NCBI GenBank assembly: GCA_027450145.1
Contig: DAIDKH010000015.1
Coordinates: 1-62,282, forward strand
Origin: Chthonomonadaceae bacterium
GTDB lineage: Bacteria > Armatimonadota > Chthonomonadetes > Chthonomonadales > Chthonomonadaceae
Direction of reading: 5' to 3'
Length of the DNA: 62,282 nucleotides
This document shows, piece by piece, positions 44,857 to 54,280 of this stretch. Numbering within the stretch: the stretch's first letter is position 1; every line of letters begins with the position of its first letter. The position numbers and the translations under genes were made by a program. The notes beneath the pieces were generated by a model. The model saw nothing but the letters and a program-made list of their open reading frames with translations. It made no database searches and had not been told where the DNA came from.

Positions 44857-45780
44857 TTGACAACGCATCCTTCCAGGTTAATCATGATATCCGCCATGTA
44901 CGAGAACGGTGGTAATACTACGCACCGTATGCTAGATGGCCATCCCGAGCTATTTGTTTACCCGTTCGAGTCGCAGGTCGGTACCAGTCTCGTATCTGAT
45001 TACCTCACCAGCTTCGTGCCATTTAAATACCGGTGGCCAGAGTTTCCACTGGAAGGCAGCCTGGAAAATGACTACGAGCTGTTCTTCGATGAAGAGATGA
45101 AGGTAATGCTGCGAACCCCATCACGCAGCAAGTTTGCGCATGCGGACCTGCAAATCAACGAAGCTGATAGGAAAAAGCGCTTCGTAGAAATTGCTTCTGC
45201 CAAGCCGCGAACCCGCGGTAACCTGGTGATGGCCTTCTTCCGGGCGACTTTTGATACGTGGAAGAACGTTCAGCGCACGGGTAAAGAGACCACCTATCTT
45301 GGATATAACCCAGTGCAGGGCATAGACACCGAGAAAATCCTGAGCGACCTACCAGAGGGGCAGGTGCTCCATGTGGTTCGCAATCCGTACAGCGGCTATG
45401 CCGATACCAAAAAGCGGCCATTTCCACTGTCCTTATCGCGGTACACGTGGACATGGTCGATCATGCAGCATATGGCACTCACCTTTGCAGAAAGGTACCC
45501 CGATCGGTTCCACATAATGCGATTTGAGGATATGGTTGCTGATCCCAAGAAAACGCTGGGCGACCTCGCGGCAAAGCTCGGTCTATCTTATTCCGAGACT
45601 CTTCTCTATCCATCCTGGAATGGCGTAAAACTGGAAGAGGTATATCCGTGGGGAACCGTTCGAACACCCACGACCGAGGCGAATATTGCGACCATGAATG
45701 AGCTTTCGGCAGCAGAGAAGGCGGAAGTGAAGTCTCTTGCTTCGGTCATGATAAAGCAGTTTGGCTACTCTGATCTCTAA
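44857..45780 (+). CDS. Sulfotransferase-family protein with altered PAPS loop
   Basis: TTG start 44857 with AAGGAG 7 bases upstream; 307 residues. PAPS-dependent sulfotransferases move sulfate to hydroxyl or amino groups. The N-terminal loop here reads ISAMYENGGNTTHRML (11-26), where most members have RSGTT, and the 3'-phosphate motif is HVVRNPYSGYADTKKR (172-187). MRFEDMVADPKKTLGDLAAKLGL near 225 is typical. Setting predicts a sulfated glycan or sugar donor. Alternatively a sulfotransferase-like protein with another substrate. Confidence 0.8.
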   Translation: MTTHPSRLIMISAMYENGGNTTHRMLDGHPELFVYPFESQVGTSLVSDYLTSFVPFKYRWPEFPLEGSLENDYELFFDEEMKVMLRTPSRSKFAHADLQINEADRKKRFVEIASAKPRTRGNLVMAFFRATFDTWKNVQRTGKETTYLGYNPVQGIDTEKILSDLPEGQVLHVVRNPYSGYADTKKRPFPLSLSRYTWTWSIMQHMALTFAERYPDRFHIMRFEDMVADPKKTLGDLAAKLGLSYSETLLYPSWNGVKLEEVYPWGTVRTPTTEANIATMNELSAAEKAEVKSLASVMIKQFGYSDL

Positions 45781-46894
45781 ACTGGCTGCGGGCTCTCCCG
45801 CAGTACTTTCCCGGTCAAAAGGGTGGGCGGCTCAACGTAGAGCCGTCCACTTACTTAAGGCAGACATCACCGCTTCACCGGAGTTTTTGTTAGGCCTTAA
45901 AAAGCGGCGTGAGGACCTTGCGTTGCGGCACGCTTCCACCGTAACACGATTGATGGCGGAGTATGCAGGCACTAAAGTTTCTGTGACACCTCTGCCGGCT
46001 CTAGGTACGTTCCATAGCCTCTTTTGTGCCGAGGATGCCCACAGTAACCGGTATGTGGTGCGTACGTCACTGTTGGATGAGGTAGATGGCACGCCGGATT
46101 TTGTTTTAGATTGCTGGATTGCGGGACTCGCTGATCGATCAGGCATACCAGTTTCCGTTCCGTGTTGCGTCGACATTACGGAAACGCGAGCGACCTTTCC
46201 CTTTGAAGTGTTTATGGAAAGCACCGCGACTACAGTTAAGCAACTGGAGAACAGCGCTACCCAAGCACTCCCCTGGGGCCTGGCGTTTGAAATGGGCAAG
46301 ACGCTGGCGCAAATTCACACTGTACCTGCGGTTGGAGCTGGTCCCTTAGACGTGGCGTCTTTAACCGATGACATCGCAGATCCACCAATTGGTGTTCTAA
46401 ATAGTTGGCCGCAGTTCGTGATGCTAAACCTATCCGAGCACTTGAGGTACTGCAGAAATGCGTCCGCTATTTCATACGACGATGAAAGGACCATCGAAAC
46501 GGTGTTCCGTGACCTTGCGCCCCTAATGAGCATCAGTTCCAGTAGCCTGTTGCACGGGGATTACAGCGGAAGCAACCTGTTTACGGATGGCAGTTGCGTC
46601 TCTGCCGTTATCGACTGGGAGGATGCTCTTGCAGGTGATCCTGTGTACGATATAGCTGCTTGGGCTACATTCTACCGGGAAGCGATTTATTCTGAATTTC
46701 TTGAAGGGTATTCATCGGTACGGTCGGTGGGTAGCAATTTTGATGTAAAATTCTGGTTGTACTATCTGCGCGTCGCGTTGGCGAAAACGGCCCACCGATA
46801 CAGGTTCGGCGTCTCAGATGTTCCGGGTAGGCCACCAGCTTCTCGTAGAATTCTGCAGGCACTCGAGCACCTATCCTTGCTTCAAAATCCATAA
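45761..46894 (+). CDS. Aminoglycoside phosphotransferase-like small-molecule kinase
   Basis: 377 residues with the APH/choline kinase core: LLHGDYSGSNLF (catalytic loop with HGD and N), then VIDWEDALAGDPVYDIA (metal-binding D). The N-lobe is less clear (YVVRTSLLDE). In a polysaccharide cluster it probably phosphorylates a sugar or alcohol precursor. TTG 45761 overlaps the upstream stop by 20 bases, so a later start is possible. Confidence 0.8.
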   Translation: MATLISKLAAGSPAVLSRSKGWAAQRRAVHLLKADITASPEFLLGLKKRREDLALRHASTVTRLMAEYAGTKVSVTPLPALGTFHSLFCAEDAHSNRYVVRTSLLDEVDGTPDFVLDCWIAGLADRSGIPVSVPCCVDITETRATFPFEVFMESTATTVKQLENSATQALPWGLAFEMGKTLAQIHTVPAVGAGPLDVASLTDDIADPPIGVLNSWPQFVMLNLSEHLRYCRNASAISYDDERTIETVFRDLAPLMSISSSSLLHGDYSGSNLFTDGSCVSAVIDWEDALAGDPVYDIAAWATFYREAIYSEFLEGYSSVRSVGSNFDVKFWLYYLRVALAKTAHRYRFGVSDVPGRPPASRRILQALEHLSLLQNP

Positions 46895-46914
46895 TTTGCA
46901 ACTAGGAGTTCAAT

Positions 46915-47850
46915 TTGCGAGTTCTAGTCACCGGGGGTACGGGGGCCGTTGGTTCGCACGTGGTGCGTAATCTTGTGCTGCGAGGCGATGAAGTTGCGAT
47001 GCTCGCGCGTCAAGATTCCGATACCTGGCGGGTGCACGATGTAATTGGTCAGGTGCGTACACTCACGGGGCAACTTGAACATCCTGCCAGCTACCGCGAT
47101 GCTCTACGCGACTTTCATGCGGAAACTGTGATCCATCTTGCGTGGAGCGGGGTACTGGGTAAACACAGAAACGATTGCGAGCAGGCATATATCAACATTC
47201 CCGGTACACTTGCCCTCTTGTCCGAGGCTCACGATGCAGGCGTAACCACATTCGTAGGGCTGGGTTCTCAGGCAGAGTATGGCGCAGTGCAGCACGTTAT
47301 TCGGGAAGATCGCATGGCCGATCCAACCACTCTCTACGGCGCGTCCAAGTTTGCAGCGTACACCTTGTGTAAGACATATTCAGCAATACATAACGTGCGT
47401 TTCGCGTGGTTGCGTCTGTTCTCCTCATACGGTCCCGCAGACAATCCTGAGTGGATGATTCCGTACCTGATCTTGGAACTGTTGCAAGGAAAGCGTCCAT
47501 CACTTACCGCCGGTGAACAGAGGTGGGACTATCTGTTTCAGTCTGACGCTGCCAATGCAGTTGCGACAGTAGCTCACAATGAGAGTGCAAGCGGGTTGTT
47601 TAATCTAGGTGCAGGAGAGGCGCGGCCCTTGCGTTCTACTGTAGAGTTTATTCGAGACTTAATCGATCCCTCGTTGCCATTAGGCTGGGGCGAGGTTCCG
47701 TATAGGGATGATCAGGTCATGCACCTTCAAGCGGATATCTCGCGTCTTGCTGCAGTAGGATGGCAGCCAACAACTTCCCTTGAGCAGGGGCTTACTAAAA
47801 CAGTGGAGTGGTTCCGTGACAATCAACAACGCTATCGCGACGTCCACTAG
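46915..47850 (+). CDS. NAD(P)-dependent sugar epimerase/reductase (extended SDR)
   Basis: TTG start with AGGAG 7 bases upstream. The 311-residue SDR protein has GGTGAVGSH (7-15), S118 and YGASK (Y141, K145), plus a substrate domain ending WGEVPYRDDQVMHLQADISRL. It resembles CDP-sugar 4-reductases and epimerases such as CDP-abequose or CDP-paratose synthases. It may reduce the 4-keto group made by RfbG or act after the transketolase. It overlaps the next gene's start. Confidence 0.85.
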   Translation: MRVLVTGGTGAVGSHVVRNLVLRGDEVAMLARQDSDTWRVHDVIGQVRTLTGQLEHPASYRDALRDFHAETVIHLAWSGVLGKHRNDCEQAYINIPGTLALLSEAHDAGVTTFVGLGSQAEYGAVQHVIREDRMADPTTLYGASKFAAYTLCKTYSAIHNVRFAWLRLFSSYGPADNPEWMIPYLILELLQGKRPSLTAGEQRWDYLFQSDAANAVATVAHNESASGLFNLGAGEARPLRSTVEFIRDLIDPSLPLGWGEVPYRDDQVMHLQADISRLAAVGWQPTTSLEQGLTKTVEWFRDNQQRYRDVH

Positions 47851-48640
47851 AGCGACGCAACTGCGCGCCCATGCGCTCAGAATGGTGCACGCAGTAAATG
47901 CATCTCACATTGGAACCTGCCTGAGCATGGCTGATCTACTTGCAGTCCTTTACGGGGGTATTCTTAACGTGCATCCATCGGAACCGCAGTGGCCGAATAG
48001 GGACAGGTTAATACTCTCCAAGGGGCACGGAGCTGCAATACTATATGCGGCTCTTGCAGAAGCCGGCTTTTTCGCTGTAGATGAGCTAGCGACCTACTGT
48101 CAAAAAGGTTCGCAGTTTACTGGGCATATAAGCCATCACATACCAGGCGTTGAAGTATCAACTGGTTCGTTGGGGCACGGTTTGTCGTTTGGAACAGGAA
48201 TGGCGCTGGCGAGCAAGGCCGACGGACTGAATTGGCGGGTATTTGTTATTTTGAGCGACGGTGAACTAGACGAAGGATCCAACTGGGAGCCCATACTTCT
48301 TGCACCGCATCTCAAGCTGGATAATCTTATAGCGATAGTAGACTACAACAAAATTCAAAGTTTTGGTCGTGTCGATGAGGTGTTGCCACTGGAGCCACTT
48401 AAAGCGAAATGGGAAGCGTTTGGGTGGGAAGTACAGGAGGTGGATGGCCATGATCACCAGGCACTACACGCCACGTTAGGCACTATCCCGTTTAAGCCGG
48501 GTAAGCCATCGGTAGTAATTGCGCACACCATAAAAGGTAAGGGTGTGTCTTTTATGGAGAACGAGCTAGCCTGGCACTATCGCTCACCAAACGAACTATT
48601 GCTAGAGCAGGCACTCGCCGAACTGGGATGTAATTCATGA
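47816..48640 (+). CDS. Transketolase, N-terminal subunit (thiamine diphosphate half)
   Basis: GTG 47816 with GGAG 7 bases upstream. 274 residues covering only the ThDP/metal-binding domain: SHIGTCLSMADLLAVLYGGIL, LSKGHGAAILYAALAE, the GSLGHGLSFGTGMA loop and the metal motif DGELDEGSNWE...N (GDG-type). The pyrimidine-binding and C-terminal domains are in the next gene. Split transketolases in sugar-nucleotide clusters are not central pentose-phosphate enzymes but modify activated sugars (inference). Confidence 0.92.
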   Translation: MTINNAIATSTRATQLRAHALRMVHAVNASHIGTCLSMADLLAVLYGGILNVHPSEPQWPNRDRLILSKGHGAAILYAALAEAGFFAVDELATYCQKGSQFTGHISHHIPGVEVSTGSLGHGLSFGTGMALASKADGLNWRVFVILSDGELDEGSNWEPILLAPHLKLDNLIAIVDYNKIQSFGRVDEVLPLEPLKAKWEAFGWEVQEVDGHDHQALHATLGTIPFKPGKPSVVIAHTIKGKGVSFMENELAWHYRSPNELLLEQALAELGCNS

Positions 48641-49554
48641 GGACACGCTTTATAGAGACGTTGTGTAGGTTGGCTCAGGAGGATGATCGCATCTGGCTAA
48701 TTTGTGGAGACCTGGGCTATTCTGTATTAGAGGCTTTTCGGGATAGGTTTCCCAATCGCTACCTCAATGCAGGGGTTGCAGAACAGAATATGACAACGAT
48801 GGCTGCCGGGCTTGCTCATAGCGGTAAAATCGTTTTTACATATTCAATTGCCAATTTTCCGGTAATGCGGTGCCTTGAGCAGATTAGAAATGATGTGTGT
48901 TATCATAATCTTCCAGTGAAGGTTGTCGCTGTGGGCGGAGGTCTCGCCTATGGCACTCAGGGCTATACACATCACGGTGTTGAAGATCTGGCGGTTACTC
49001 GCGTGTTACCGAACATGACTGTTTTCGCCCCGGGCGATCCGTGGGAAGCCGAGTGTGTCACCGAGAGTGCTGCGGCATTACCAGGACCATGTTACATTCG
49101 TCTGGGTAAGGCTGGTGAACCTGTCGTGCATGAAGAGCGTCCGGCATTTAGAGTGGGAGAACCACTCACGCTGCGCACGGGTACAGACGTAGCCATTCTT
49201 AGCACTGGGGGTATGTTGGTAACGGCACTTGCAGCGGCACAGCTACTGCAGGAAAAAGGAATTTTAGCCAGCGTGGTATCTGTCCCCACCATTCAACCGT
49301 TCAGTGATACCGCATTTGTATTTGCGGGGAAGCCAGCCGCTTTTGTTGCCACTGTTGAAGAGCACGCCGAGGGAGGACTAGCCACTATAGTGGCGGAACG
49401 CATTGCCTTTGGTGGGTACGATACGCGCCTGTTGCCGTTTAGGCTAGGGCGAGAGCCATTGAGTGTTGCAGGAAGTCAGGAGGAGCTTCGTGCAATGAAG
49501 GGGTTGTCCTCCCAGGCAATTGCCAGCAACATACACCAGTGGCTTTCAACATGA
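48637..49554 (+). CDS. Transketolase, C-terminal subunit (pyrimidine and C-terminal domains)
   Basis: 305 residues: the pyrimidine-binding domain (NRYLNAGVAEQNMTTMAAGLA, with the catalytic E in GVAEQN), AYGTQGYTHHGVEDLA, and the C-terminal domain (VAILSTGGMLVTALAAAQLLQEKG). It completes the split transketolase. Four-base overlap with the N-terminal subunit gene and with the flippase gene that follows. Confidence 0.92.
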   Translation: MRTRFIETLCRLAQEDDRIWLICGDLGYSVLEAFRDRFPNRYLNAGVAEQNMTTMAAGLAHSGKIVFTYSIANFPVMRCLEQIRNDVCYHNLPVKVVAVGGGLAYGTQGYTHHGVEDLAVTRVLPNMTVFAPGDPWEAECVTESAAALPGPCYIRLGKAGEPVVHEERPAFRVGEPLTLRTGTDVAILSTGGMLVTALAAAQLLQEKGILASVVSVPTIQPFSDTAFVFAGKPAAFVATVEEHAEGGLATIVAERIAFGGYDTRLLPFRLGREPLSVAGSQEELRAMKGLSSQAIASNIHQWLST

Positions 49555-50966
49555 GCTTAGTTGGAAGAGTGCGATCCTTTCTACATCGTATTGGCATTGA
49601 CCCGGCAGTAAGGAACACGCTTCTTGGCCGCGGGTGGTTTGCATTCTCTGGCCTAATCTCGATGTTCCTTCTCGCGCACTTTCTTACCCGCTCTGAACAG
49701 GGTTACTACTTTGCATTCAGCAGCGTGGTAGGGTTGCAAGTTTTCTTTGAGTTAGGTCTCTCGTCCGTTATCCTGCAATTTGCAAGTCATGAACGTGCGC
49801 ACCTTTCCGTTAATTCCGACGGTACTCTAAGTGGTGATCCGAATCACAAATCCCGTCTGGCATCACTTTTACGAAGTAGCCTCCTTTGGTACCTGGTTTG
49901 CGCCGTGCTGCTTGTGGTGCTGTTGCTGCCGGGTGGGTATGCATTTTTTGTTACGAACAGCAAACATAACGTGGGCATAAATTGGCGACTACCGTGGTGC
50001 TGGATTGTGATAATGACCGGTGGGTGGTTGGCAATAACGCCGATGTTGGCGCTGATAGAAGGTTGTGGATTTGTTCGCGAAATAGCGGGACTTCAGCTTC
50101 GCTATTCACTAGTAGGATCATTGCTCTTCTGGCTAGCCCTCGTGGCGCATTGGCACCTGTATACTGCCCCCATCACTAATACTGTAAGCCTCGTCTATGG
50201 TATGGCGTGGATATGGAAAAAGTACAAGGTAATGCTTCTAGACCTTCTGCGTACGCCAATTAACCATGTGTCTGGTGTCATTGGGTGGCGGGCCGAGGTG
50301 TGGCCATTGCAGTGGAAGATTGCCGCGAGTTGGGGTAGTGGATATCTCGTTTTCAGCACCTTCACGCCAATTCTATTTGCTGAACGTGGATCGGTTGCAG
50401 CTGGGCGCATGGGGCTCAGTCTAACCGTAATGTCTGCCATATCGGCACTTGCACTTGCGTGGGTGTCAACCAAGGCGGCCCCATTTGGCAGCTTGGTGGC
50501 AGTGCGGAACTGGAAGGAACTGGACCGTATTTTTTTTCCGAGCATGCTCTATTCCAGCCTTGCGTTGGCACTGCTTGGCGCGTTGGTTTTTTTAGGGACC
50601 GTGCTTCTGGATGTGGCTCATGTTGCACTCGCAGCGCGCGTTCTTCCACCTATCCCCTTATTGCTGCTTATACTAACCACGCTTATTAACCAACCGCTCT
50701 TCGCCGCCGCGATATACTTGCGCGCCCACAAACAGGAACCCTTCATCTGGTTGTCGGTGCTTAACGGTATCGCCGTAACGACATGCACTTTGGTGGTGGC
50801 GCGTCATTTTGGAGCGACAGGAATCATGGCAGGTTATCTGGTGATTAACACAATGAGTACTACATACGGCCTGTGGTTGTTCTATACTCTTCGTCGTCGT
50901 TGGCACGAGGGGCCCGCGGTTGCAGTAACCGCATTAGAAACAGGGAAAGATGTAGTCAATGGCTGA
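49551..50966 (+). CDS. Wzx/polysaccharide flippase-like membrane protein
   Basis: 471 residues with about twelve hydrophobic helices (LLAHFLTRSEQGYYFAFSSVVGLQVFFELGLSSVILQF at the start), the layout of MOP-superfamily polysaccharide transporters. It would flip the lipid-linked repeat unit to the periplasm for a Wzy-type polymerase at 54281. ATG 49551 overlaps the upstream stop by 4 bases; TTG 49539 is less likely. Confidence 0.75.
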   Translation: MSLVGRVRSFLHRIGIDPAVRNTLLGRGWFAFSGLISMFLLAHFLTRSEQGYYFAFSSVVGLQVFFELGLSSVILQFASHERAHLSVNSDGTLSGDPNHKSRLASLLRSSLLWYLVCAVLLVVLLLPGGYAFFVTNSKHNVGINWRLPWCWIVIMTGGWLAITPMLALIEGCGFVREIAGLQLRYSLVGSLLFWLALVAHWHLYTAPITNTVSLVYGMAWIWKKYKVMLLDLLRTPINHVSGVIGWRAEVWPLQWKIAASWGSGYLVFSTFTPILFAERGSVAAGRMGLSLTVMSAISALALAWVSTKAAPFGSLVAVRNWKELDRIFFPSMLYSSLALALLGALVFLGTVLLDVAHVALAARVLPPIPLLLLILTTLINQPLFAAAIYLRAHKQEPFIWLSVLNGIAVTTCTLVVARHFGATGIMAGYLVINTMSTTYGLWLFYTLRRRWHEGPAVAVTALETGKDVVNG

Positions 50967-51966
50967 GAACCCAATATTACTCAGTCTTTGTGTCCCTACT
51001 TATAATCGGGCAGACTTACTTATTGAGACACTCGGTGTCATCGCCGGTCAAGCTCGGTCGGCGGGGCTAGTCGACCAAGTCGAAATTGTTGTAAGTGACA
51101 ATGCTTCCACAGATGATACACAGGACAAGTTAAACGAATTCGTGGCTTCGCATGCTGACCTCTCTATCAAGACCCATAAGCAGCAAACCAATCTTGGTCC
51201 GGACGGAAACATTTACACGGTTGTCAAGATGGCCACTGGGGCCTTTATATGGATATTGTCCGATGACGATCTTCTATTTTCCGGAGCTTTGCAAACCGTC
51301 TTTCGCATTGCGAGGCAATTTCCAGATGTTGGTGCGTTTTGCCCAAATATCCGTGGATTCACACACACTCTTGAAGATGCGGGACCAATACAATTCCATA
51401 GTGACTCGGGGTTCATTCAAGGCAAGGATGAGGCTCTCGACCATATCGGGTATATGATCACCTTTTTGTCTGTTCTGATAATTCGTCGAGACCTGGTTTT
51501 AGGCCGAAACTACGACGAACGAATTGGTACAGACATCATCCATTCATACATGTTCCTCGACGTTCTTAGGTTGGCCAATGGATTGTACGTAATTTCCGAT
51601 CCACTTTTAGGCTGCCGTATGTTTAACTCAGGAGGATACAATTTCTTCAGGATCTTAGTTAGTAATTTTAACGACTTGCTGAGCACTGCTACCAAGGCTG
51701 GGTTCGGTAAATCTGTTGTTCAAGACATTCAACACCGATACCTTCGGAAGTATCTCCTTGACATGGTATACATGTTTAAAATACAAGGTACCGTAGGCCG
51801 TTTGCGTCCGAACTTTGTAGATGCATTCAAGCGGATGGCGCCAATTTACTATAACGATCCATTTTTCTACACCAGGATTGTTCCCTACATGCTGTGCCCC
51901 GCATTTATGATGCGTTATCTTGTCAAGGTAAAAGCAGCGGTAGAGGGTCGGCTGTCAAATTCATGA
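50959..51966 (+). CDS. Family 2 glycosyltransferase
   Basis: GT-A fold: LSLCVPTYNRADLLIETLG, EIVVSDNASTDDTQDKL, and the metal-binding DDD in WILSDDDLL. The C-terminal half has CRMFNSGGYNFF and is of the type that transfers hexoses to lipid-linked oligosaccharides. 335 residues. Start overlaps the flippase gene by 8 bases. Donor and acceptor unknown. Confidence 0.9.
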   Translation: MAENPILLSLCVPTYNRADLLIETLGVIAGQARSAGLVDQVEIVVSDNASTDDTQDKLNEFVASHADLSIKTHKQQTNLGPDGNIYTVVKMATGAFIWILSDDDLLFSGALQTVFRIARQFPDVGAFCPNIRGFTHTLEDAGPIQFHSDSGFIQGKDEALDHIGYMITFLSVLIIRRDLVLGRNYDERIGTDIIHSYMFLDVLRLANGLYVISDPLLGCRMFNSGGYNFFRILVSNFNDLLSTATKAGFGKSVVQDIQHRYLRKYLLDMVYMFKIQGTVGRLRPNFVDAFKRMAPIYYNDPFFYTRIVPYMLCPAFMMRYLVKVKAAVEGRLSNS

Positions 51967-51976
51967 AGGAAATGTC

Positions 51977-52027
51977 ATGAACCCCGTACGTCGCAAAGCC
52001 CCTGCGGACATCCTTAGTTACCAATAG
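51977..52027 (+). CDS. Possible 16-residue leader-type ORF between glycosyltransferase genes
   Basis: In the 111-base gap between two glycosyltransferase genes, ATG 51977 follows AAGGAAA and runs 16 codons (MNPVRRKAPADILSYQ) to TAG. No attenuator structure is obvious. May be chance. Confidence 0.25.
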   Translation: MNPVRRKAPADILSYQ

Positions 52028-52077
52028 TTGTTCGCTTTTAGCCAATTTACAATACTAGCTTCTCGGAGAAATGCAAT

Positions 52078-53064
52078 TTGAGTGCTCTTTGTACTGTAGC
52101 GATACCTGTTTACAACCGCAAGGATGCCGTCGTTATCGCAGTTAGGTCAGCTCTACAGCAGACACTCGACAACCTAGAGGTTCTTGTTATAGACGACGGC
52201 TCGACAGACGGCGCGTGGGAGGCCGTGCAATCCATTTCTGACCCACGGTTGAACCTGGTGCGCAACTCCTCAAATCTCGGACTGTTCGGCAATTTCAATC
52301 GATGCGTCAGTCTTGCTTCCGGTAAATATGTCAGGATTCTGTGCACTGACGACCGGCTAATTGATGACTGTCTCTCGGCTGAGGTCGCCTGGCTCGAAAG
52401 TCATCCGGACGTATCGATGTTGAGCACGCGCGGCGAGTTTATAGGTGCCGAAGGGCAGCATACAGGGTATCTTGGTGATGACATGCAGCCAGGAGTTTAC
52501 ACCGGTGCCGACATGATCTATGGTGCTTTGTGGGTTCTGGCGCAATACGGCCACAACGCATTTAATTACCCGTCTGGAATTTTGTTTCGACGGAGTGTCG
52601 CCGCGGGTGTACGCGGATTCGACAGTCACTACAACCTCGTAGGTGACGTCGATTTCTGGTTACAGCTTGCCGAAAAAGGCAGTGTAGGCGTTGGCTCAAA
52701 AGTAGGATGCCAAGTGTTGAGACATGGGGGACAGGCCGGGACTAAAGTACTGGAGAGTGGTGAATATGTACGAGAGTGGGTTGATCTCCTAGAGCGATGG
52801 CAAGGCTATGTACCGCCAGATAATGTGCCAAACTTAAAAAGGCAAATGGGTGCTCACGCCTTTTGGTATTCACGCCATTTTGCAAAAAGCAGGAACCATG
52901 CGGTGAGCAAGATTTACCATAACCAAGCTTTAGAGCTCAATTCGGGGCTGCCACCCTTGCTGGTCTCAACATTGCGGCTTATATCACTGAAGTTATATTC
53001 CAGGCTCTTTCATCGGCAGGTTCAACCCCCTGTTCGCGCATTAGATGGTGGTGGACTGCTGTGA
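52078..53064 (+). CDS. Family 2 glycosyltransferase
   Basis: GT-A fold: VAIPVYNRKDAVVIAVRSALQQTLDNLEVLVIDDGSTDGAWEAV, with the metal-binding DD in LCTDDRLID, and DVDFWLQLAEKG near the end. 328 residues. TTG start with GGAGA 9 bases upstream; the preceding 111-base gap may hold a promoter. The next gene overlaps it by 4 bases. Confidence 0.9.
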   Translation: MSALCTVAIPVYNRKDAVVIAVRSALQQTLDNLEVLVIDDGSTDGAWEAVQSISDPRLNLVRNSSNLGLFGNFNRCVSLASGKYVRILCTDDRLIDDCLSAEVAWLESHPDVSMLSTRGEFIGAEGQHTGYLGDDMQPGVYTGADMIYGALWVLAQYGHNAFNYPSGILFRRSVAAGVRGFDSHYNLVGDVDFWLQLAEKGSVGVGSKVGCQVLRHGGQAGTKVLESGEYVREWVDLLERWQGYVPPDNVPNLKRQMGAHAFWYSRHFAKSRNHAVSKIYHNQALELNSGLPPLLVSTLRLISLKLYSRLFHRQVQPPVRALDGGGLL

Positions 53065-54272
53065 AACCGTTACCGTCCACTATAGTGTGGATTGCGGCTC
53101 ATGCTCCTGTACCGCCATACACTGGCGGTAAACTTAAGACACGTACCGCTTTAACGCTGTGTGCCGAGCACGTACATATTCACGTAATTACATTTGCCGC
53201 GCAGGAATCTATAAATGCGGTTAGGAATGAACTTACTCGGGAGTGGGGATCTTATGGTGTCGCCGTGACCGTACTACCGCTTCGAGAGGGATCAAACTCG
53301 ATTACTGCTCTACGACATCGGAAATTATTGACGACTACCCGCCTGCCCTTGGAAGAGGTTTTGGAACAAATGAAGCAGTTGGGTGGCACCTGTGAAACAG
53401 GATTAGTCATTTTAGACGATATTGCGTTGGCACCAATGCTCTCATACTGCGGTATGCATACTTTGTTTAGCCCACACGATTGCATATCTGCAATGGAATT
53501 AAGCAGTCTGCACCAAATGGCTGTTGGCCCCCGATGGCTTAGGCAATATCTGCAATATATTGTCTCGCTTCATTATGAACGCACTTACTATCATAACTCA
53601 TTATTGGTGCACCTGGTTACAGATCGTGATCGAAAGAACCTACTAGATGTCAATGCAGCATGCAGGTGCCATGTTGTGCCCTACAGAGACGACTCGGTTA
53701 CTCGTTCTAATGCTCGCGATAAGTTTACTCATGACGTGGTAATCTGGACAGATTTAAATCGCGATGGCTTGCTCCAAGGAACGATAGGTTTTGTACGAGA
53801 GGCCTTGCGGGGATCACTCAATGAACGAAAGGTATTGATTGTAGGGAAAGTCACAAGTCAAGAAGCACTTCAGAAATTGCGAACTACGATACCGAGCAAC
53901 TGGGAGTATTCAAGGCTTTTAGAGGACGACCAAGGCGCATTTCGGTACGGTCGTGTAACAGTGGTACCAGATATTGGTGGGGCAGGAATAAAATCCCGCA
54001 TCTTAAATGTTATTTCCAGAGGGGATTGCGTTGCTGCTCTGTATGAACAGATGTCAGGAATAGACGGCCTTGCGGATGTCGGCGCGCTTAACAGTTTTTC
54101 TATGAATGGCCTCGTTAAACTCGTGGAACGGGCCCTCGATGATGGCTCTTGGGAACAGATAGGACTTACCGGACAAGCCATGCTTGACGAAGAGATGAAC
54201 GAAACAGTTCTGCGACGCAAGTGGTTGGATATGATCGTTCGTGCGATGACCATTAAGCAAAGGGTTCATTAA
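53061..54272 (+). CDS. GT-B-like glycosyltransferase of uncertain specificity
   Basis: 403 residues. The N-terminus VWIAAHAPVPPYTGGKLKTRTAL is the glycine-rich entry of GT4/GT-B enzymes, and GGAGIKSRILNVISRGDCVA (about 308-327) sits where the nucleotide-sugar site ends. The E-x7-E motif is not clear, so the family is divergent. GTG start overlaps the previous gene's stop. Confidence 0.6.
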   Translation: MKPLPSTIVWIAAHAPVPPYTGGKLKTRTALTLCAEHVHIHVITFAAQESINAVRNELTREWGSYGVAVTVLPLREGSNSITALRHRKLLTTTRLPLEEVLEQMKQLGGTCETGLVILDDIALAPMLSYCGMHTLFSPHDCISAMELSSLHQMAVGPRWLRQYLQYIVSLHYERTYYHNSLLVHLVTDRDRKNLLDVNAACRCHVVPYRDDSVTRSNARDKFTHDVVIWTDLNRDGLLQGTIGFVREALRGSLNERKVLIVGKVTSQEALQKLRTTIPSNWEYSRLLEDDQGAFRYGRVTVVPDIGGAGIKSRILNVISRGDCVAALYEQMSGIDGLADVGALNSFSMNGLVKLVERALDDGSWEQIGLTGQAMLDEEMNETVLRRKWLDMIVRAMTIKQRVH

Positions 54273-54280
54273 CAAGCGCC

